A DNA stretch of 64,000 nt from DATAEK01 sp036258055 (GTDB lineage: Bacteria; Acidobacteriota; Vicinamibacteria; Vicinamibacterales; 2-12-FULL-66-21), in contig DATAEK010000051.1 of the NCBI GenBank assembly GCA_036258055.1, positions 1 through 64,000 of the forward strand. The letters run 5' to 3'. This document shows, piece by piece, positions 60,552 to 64,000 of the stretch. Position numbers and translations under genes: made by a program. Numbering within the stretch: the stretch's first letter is position 1; each line of letters opens with the position of its first letter. Below the pieces are notes generated by a model. The model was not told the DNA's origin. It did not search any database and saw nothing but the letters and a program-made list of their open reading frames with translations.

Positions 60552-61492
60552 CTGATCTCGTCGTCATCTTCCGGACGCAATCCCACATCGAGGCGGACGT
60601 CGTCCGCGGGCTGCTCGAGACGCACGGCATCCCCGCCATCGTCACCTCCGACAACGCGCGCACGACCTTTCCGTTCACGCTGAACGAGCTGCGGGTCGCG
60701 GTCAGCCCGTCGCTCGCCGAGCAGGCCTCGCGAATCATCGAGAGTCATCGCGACGAGGTCAGCCACGGCCGCGTCGTGCCGTTCGGGTCGGAGCTCGAAC
60801 CGCTCGAACGGCGCATCGGATACCGGTTCCGGGACCGGGGGCTGCTCGAGCACGCGCTCACGCATCGATCGCGCGTCCACGAGGATGCCAGTGGCGGCGT
60901 CATCGACAACGAGTCGCTCGAATTCCTCGGCGACTCCGTTCTCGGCTTCGTGATCGCCGACATGCTCTTCCGGCAGTTTCCGCAGCACAACGAAGGGCAG
61001 AAGTCCAAGGTCAAGGCGTCACTCGTATCGGCCGCATCGCTCGCGAAGCTGGGCACGAAGCTGGGGCTCGGCGAATTCCTGATTCTCGGCCGGGGCGAGG
61101 AGAAAACCGGAGGGCGGCGCAAGGATGCCCTCATCGCCGATGGCTACGAGGCGCTCATCGCGGCGATTTACCTCGACGGCGGGGTCGAGCCGGTGCGCGG
61201 CTTCATCGAACGTCAGTTCGAGGAATTGATCCTCGAAGCGCAGCGAACTGGCGCGGCCGCAGCGTTCACCGAGGATTACAAGTCCGCGCTGCAGGAGTGG
61301 CTGCAGTCGCACGACCGCGGGCTGCCCTCGTATCGCCTGGTTTCGGAGACCGGTCCGGCGCATCGGCGCCGGTTCGAGGTCGAGGTACTGGTGTCCGGGG
61401 AATCGCTCGCGAGAGCGGAAGGCCGAAGCAAAAAGGAAGCGGCGCAGGCCGCCGCAAAGGCAGCGCTGAGCTCTCTCACGACGGCGGAGTGA
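60548..61492 (+). CDS. rnc: DUF2007 domain fused to ribonuclease III
   Basis: A 314-aa protein. Residues 1-70 are a DUF2007-like domain (DLVVIFRTQSHIEADVVRGLLETHG, then ELRVAVSPSLAEQA). A complete RNase III follows: LERRIGYRF, the signature NESLEFLGDSVL with catalytic acids, and GGRRKDALIADGYEALIAAIYLDGG with the second set. A dsRBD ends the chain (DYKSALQEWLQSHDR to RSKKEAAQAAAKAAL). Normal RNase III is about 230 residues, so the extra N-terminal domain is unusual. ATG at 60548 overlaps the amidohydrolase stop as ATGA. It converges on the TMTC-like gene with three bases between stops. Confidence 0.93.
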   Translation: MTDLVVIFRTQSHIEADVVRGLLETHGIPAIVTSDNARTTFPFTLNELRVAVSPSLAEQASRIIESHRDEVSHGRVVPFGSELEPLERRIGYRFRDRGLLEHALTHRSRVHEDASGGVIDNESLEFLGDSVLGFVIADMLFRQFPQHNEGQKSKVKASLVSAASLAKLGTKLGLGEFLILGRGEEKTGGRRKDALIADGYEALIAAIYLDGGVEPVRGFIERQFEELILEAQRTGAAAAFTEDYKSALQEWLQSHDRGLPSYRLVSETGPAHRRRFEVEVLVSGESLARAEGRSKKEAAQAAAKAALSSLTTAE

Positions 61493-61495
61493 GGC

Positions 61496-63274
61496 TCAGC
61501 GCGCGGGTGGCGGCGCGACGAGACGGCTGGCGTTTCGCCGGAGGCACTCGGTGTTGTCAGGCGTTTCCGGCGCCAGCACTTCAATCTCCCGGCACCAGCG
61601 GAGCGCTTCGGCCGGCCGGTCGGTGCGCTCGTTCAGGAGCGCGAGCGACTGGCGCGCCGTGATGCTCGGAGGATCGAGCAACAGCGCTTCGCTGAACTGT
61701 TCTTCTGCTTCCCGCCAGCGCCCGGCAATCATGGCCAGCGTTCCGAGGCCGGTCGGTCCTGCGGGCGAGCGCGGGTCGAGCCGTCTGAGCGCCGTGAACT
61801 CGTCGCGGGCTTCTTCGATCCGGTTCATCTCCAGCAGGCACAGGCCCAGCTTCAGGTGCGCATCAGCATGGTCGCTGCGCAGATGCACCGCCGAACGAAA
61901 TGCCATGATGGCGCGCTCGTGGTCGCCTCTTCGATGGAACGCTTCGCCGAGCATCAGATGCGGCAACCAGATGTCCGGGGCCTTCTGCACCGCGTCGAGC
62001 CAGAGGATGGTGTCGTCAGCCCAGACCGCGTTGCGCACGATCGTCGACCCGGCCAGCGTCACGATGGCGATGCCCACCGTGACCGGCCGCAGGATCCGCA
62101 GGCGTGTGGAGTGCAGCGGCTGACCCACGGCCCACGCGACGCCGATGCCCACCGCGATGAAGAGGCCGCAGCACGGCAGATACGCACGATGCTCGGCGAG
62201 AGGATGGCCCAGGTCAAGCACCGCGAGGACGGCCGGCGGAACGAGCGCGGCAAGAAACCACCAGATGCCGAGGCCAATGGCGCCGTTCACACGCCGCATT
62301 CGATGAGCGAGAAGGATCAGCGCCATGGGCACGCCAACGGCGAGGAGTGCGGAAAACGAGAGCAGACTCGGAATGGCGTTGACCGGGTGCAGGATCGACT
62401 GCGCCGCCGGACGGATCAGGAGCGTCAGATAGAGACGAACGACATCCAGTTCGACGAGCACGAGCGACCAGTGCACCGCGATCGGGCGAGGATTCTCTAT
62501 GATCAGCAGGACGGCCAGGCGCGTCGCGGCGGCAACCAGCGTGACCGCCAGGAGCGCCGCGGTCAGCCGGCGCAGCCGCTCGGATACAGGCGAGGATGAT
62601 GCGTTGGCTGCGAAGGATCGGTAGCCGAGCAAGAGTACCGGAAACACGACGGCGATTTCCTTCGTGCCGAGCGCGAGCAGCCAGGACGCCGCGGTAATGG
62701 CAAGACTGCGCATCGGTCCGCCGTGGACCCAGCGTCGAGCCGACAGGCACGCGGCGAGGAGGAACGTGGTGCAGAGGACATCGGCGCGCGCGCTGATATA
62801 GCCCACGGCCTCGGTCATGATCGGGTGCACGGCGAAGAGCGTCGCCGCGCAGGCCGCCGCGCTGTCCGGATCGATCGGCACCGACGGGCGACTGCTGCCC
62901 GACTGGCCATCAGCCACCAGGCGGCGCGCGAGCAGGAAGAGCAGCACGACGTTGAGCACGTGCAGGAGGATGCTCGTCAGATGAAACCCGAACGTGCCGG
63001 TGCCCCAGATCGCGCGGTCGACGGCGTACGAGAAGTTCACAATCGGCCGGGAAGCTTCGTGAAGAGCGATGGCTCGTAAATGCGTGAGACTCTCGAGCGA
63101 TCGGTTGTTCGCCACGACCCGGAAGTCGTCCCAGACGAACGGATTGTGAAGGGCATTGACGTAGACGAGCCCGGCCATGATTGCGGGCACTGCACAGAGC
63201 AGGACGATCTGCCGGCGACGCCGAGGTGATGTGTCCGGCAAGGAGTCGAGTGAGGGACAGGACGGCGTCGTCAC
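61496..63274 (-). CDS. TMTC-like multi-pass membrane protein with C-terminal TPR
   Basis: About 592 aa from GTG 63274. It starts with a TM helix (IVLLCAVPAIMAGLVYV), then NPFVWDDFRVVANN and HEASRPIVNFSY, as in TMTC/DUF1736 proteins and GT-C glycosyltransferases. Roughly ten more helices precede TPR units (FRSAVHLRSDHADAHLKLGLCLLEMNRIEEARDEF in parts). The Asp pair near the N-terminus (WDD) is the likely catalytic site of a lipid-linked sugar transferase, as in the family. GTG was preferred over the 63508 extension because the extra 78 residues look non-coding. The start codon is uncertain. Confidence 0.75.
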   Translation of the reverse strand: MTTPSCPSLDSLPDTSPRRRRQIVLLCAVPAIMAGLVYVNALHNPFVWDDFRVVANNRSLESLTHLRAIALHEASRPIVNFSYAVDRAIWGTGTFGFHLTSILLHVLNVVLLFLLARRLVADGQSGSSRPSVPIDPDSAAACAATLFAVHPIMTEAVGYISARADVLCTTFLLAACLSARRWVHGGPMRSLAITAASWLLALGTKEIAVVFPVLLLGYRSFAANASSSPVSERLRRLTAALLAVTLVAAATRLAVLLIIENPRPIAVHWSLVLVELDVVRLYLTLLIRPAAQSILHPVNAIPSLLSFSALLAVGVPMALILLAHRMRRVNGAIGLGIWWFLAALVPPAVLAVLDLGHPLAEHRAYLPCCGLFIAVGIGVAWAVGQPLHSTRLRILRPVTVGIAIVTLAGSTIVRNAVWADDTILWLDAVQKAPDIWLPHLMLGEAFHRRGDHERAIMAFRSAVHLRSDHADAHLKLGLCLLEMNRIEEARDEFTALRRLDPRSPAGPTGLGTLAMIAGRWREAEEQFSEALLLDPPSITARQSLALLNERTDRPAEALRWCREIEVLAPETPDNTECLRRNASRLVAPPPAR

Positions 63275-63459
63275 GGATGTGAAGAACAAATCTGGGCTTG
63301 AAATGTCAGATCTGAAACCGGGAACCTCGCTGCGGGGAGATTGAGCGGTTCTCTGCAAGAGTTGGTGCCGCGTCGCGCGTTCGGCCGCTGGCGGTCGGCT
63401 GCCTGCCGGCCCCGTCCTTGCAGCGCATTGCCCACCCGCGCGACGATACCCACAGCTCG

Positions 63460-64000
63460 ATGTCTGAGACGACCGCCGATTCGAGAGCGGCCACACTGCC
63501 GATTGCACCGCTCCTTCCCTCGTGGCGATGGCTCGCCGCGGCGGGCGCCGTGTTCGTGGCGGACCTCTTTCTGCACTTGCCGATCACCGACGCGTGCGAT
63601 GCGCTCGTCCGGCGATTTGGTTTCGACACGTGGGATCTCGTCGTCCGGCGCGGCTTCCTCGGCCTCGGTGTGGCGATGGTCGCCGCAGTCGCGCTGTGGT
63701 CATCGTCGCAGAAGCGACTGATGCTTACGTCTGCCGCCCTGCTCGTGGCGGTCGCGCTGGTCTTTCAGCGCTTTCTGCTGGTGAGCGGCATCGAGAACAT
63801 TCACTACCCGCAGTACGCGCTGATGGTCTCGCTCTTGATGCGGGGAGGGGTTCGGGCTGAAGGGGCATACCTGATCTCGACCGGGTTGGGCGCCGTGGAC
63901 GAAGCGTATCAGCTCGCCACCATGCCGCGCGGCACGCCGGGTTACTTCGATTGGAACGACGTCGCGCTCAACGCGCTGGGCGCCGCGTTCGGCGTGGTAC
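63460..64000 (+). CDS. VanZ-like membrane protein, 3' end cut by the window
   Basis: ATG at 63460 opens a frame still open at the window end (180 codons seen). It has hydrophobic helices (WLAAAGAVFVADLFLHL, GFLGLGVAMVAAVALW, LMLTSAALLVAVALVF). A segment with IENIHYPQYALMVSLLMRGG, GLGAVDEAYQ and YFDWNDVALNALGAAFG follows. The pattern H-Y-x-x-Y, D-E-x-x-Q and D-x-x-x-N-x-x-G matches the VanZ-like family, whose function is mostly unknown apart from teicoplanin resistance in some members. It is divergent from the TMTC-like gene with 185 bases between. Confidence 0.75.
   Translation, partial: MSETTADSRAATLPIAPLLPSWRWLAAAGAVFVADLFLHLPITDACDALVRRFGFDTWDLVVRRGFLGLGVAMVAAVALWSSSQKRLMLTSAALLVAVALVFQRFLLVSGIENIHYPQYALMVSLLMRGGVRAEGAYLISTGLGAVDEAYQLATMPRGTPGYFDWNDVALNALGAAFGVV

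Noticed and set aside
1..64000. tRNA, rRNA, CRISPR array, insertion sequence or prophage
   Set aside because: No cloverleaf with a CCA end, no regularly spaced repeats, no transposase or integrase motif and no phage structural genes were found by eye.

Overview
This 64 kb high-GC window reads as chromosomal DNA of an acidobacterium, most likely of the Vicinamibacteria type. The assignment is inferred from gene content, not from a marker gene. It carries four full-length permeases of the ADOP family (acidobacterial duplicated orphan permease), one with its PadR regulator. It also has two tandem Ser/Thr kinases with C-terminal TPR arrays, a winged-helix protein fused to a PD40 propeller, and many two-component and PP2C-type proteins. 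I saw no rRNA, tRNA, CRISPR array, insertion sequence or prophage. Most long ORFs antiparallel to the genes below are GC-driven shadows.

Layout. 1-3259 (minus): a Hen1/Pnkp RNA-repair operon, with Pnkp cut by the window edge. 3590-6406: promoter, small membrane protein and ADOP permease. 6436-8228 (minus): a DoxX protein and an exported protein with a kinase-like residue pattern. 8629-11847: a DinB-like protein, then a 58-aa ORF translationally coupled to an 817-aa zinc-hook ABC/SMC-type ATPase. 11895-14725: a GAF histidine kinase overlapping a REC-PP2C protein. 14749-23244: M16 peptidase, a small gene broken by a 19-bp tandem duplication, an aspartyl protease with an out-of-frame signal peptide, a winged-helix/propeller regulator, a TPR protein and a 54-aa membrane protein. 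23269-27821: PadR-ADOP operon divergent from a dicarboxylate-type symporter. 28150-35480: stand-alone AAA ATPase, beta-barrel protein, Rieske-FAD oxidoreductase, and a hybrid kinase overlapping a REC-HATPase protein. 35487-44219: two more ADOPs, two ArsR-SRPBCC modules, a TIGR01777 epimerase and a TetR regulator, with clear operator-like repeats at the regulator promoters. 44227-47997 (minus): a sigma-region-2/cupin fusion, a membrane protein and an ABC-2 exporter with a secreted LamG-like protein. 48150-54453: two kinase-TPR paralogues and a lone receiver. 54474-56608 (minus): FtsB-like, CutA and a trans-sulfuration PLP enzyme. 56728-61492: a coupled operon of membrane PP2C phosphatase, amidohydrolase and DUF2007-RNase III. 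61496-64000: a TMTC-like membrane TPR protein and the start of a VanZ-like gene.

How the genes fit together. The window is rich in signalling: four kinase-type sensors or receivers, two PP2C phosphatases, one HATPase-type receiver protein and two eukaryotic-like kinases. The ADOP permeases are probably FtsX/MacB-like exporters, some under local one-component control. Candidates for less-described biology are the 9221-11847 ATPase pair, the exported kinase-like protein at 6990-8228, the sigma-cupin fusion at 44618-45040, and the DUF2007-RNase III fusion at 60548-61492. All homology statements come from reading motifs by eye; no database search was possible.
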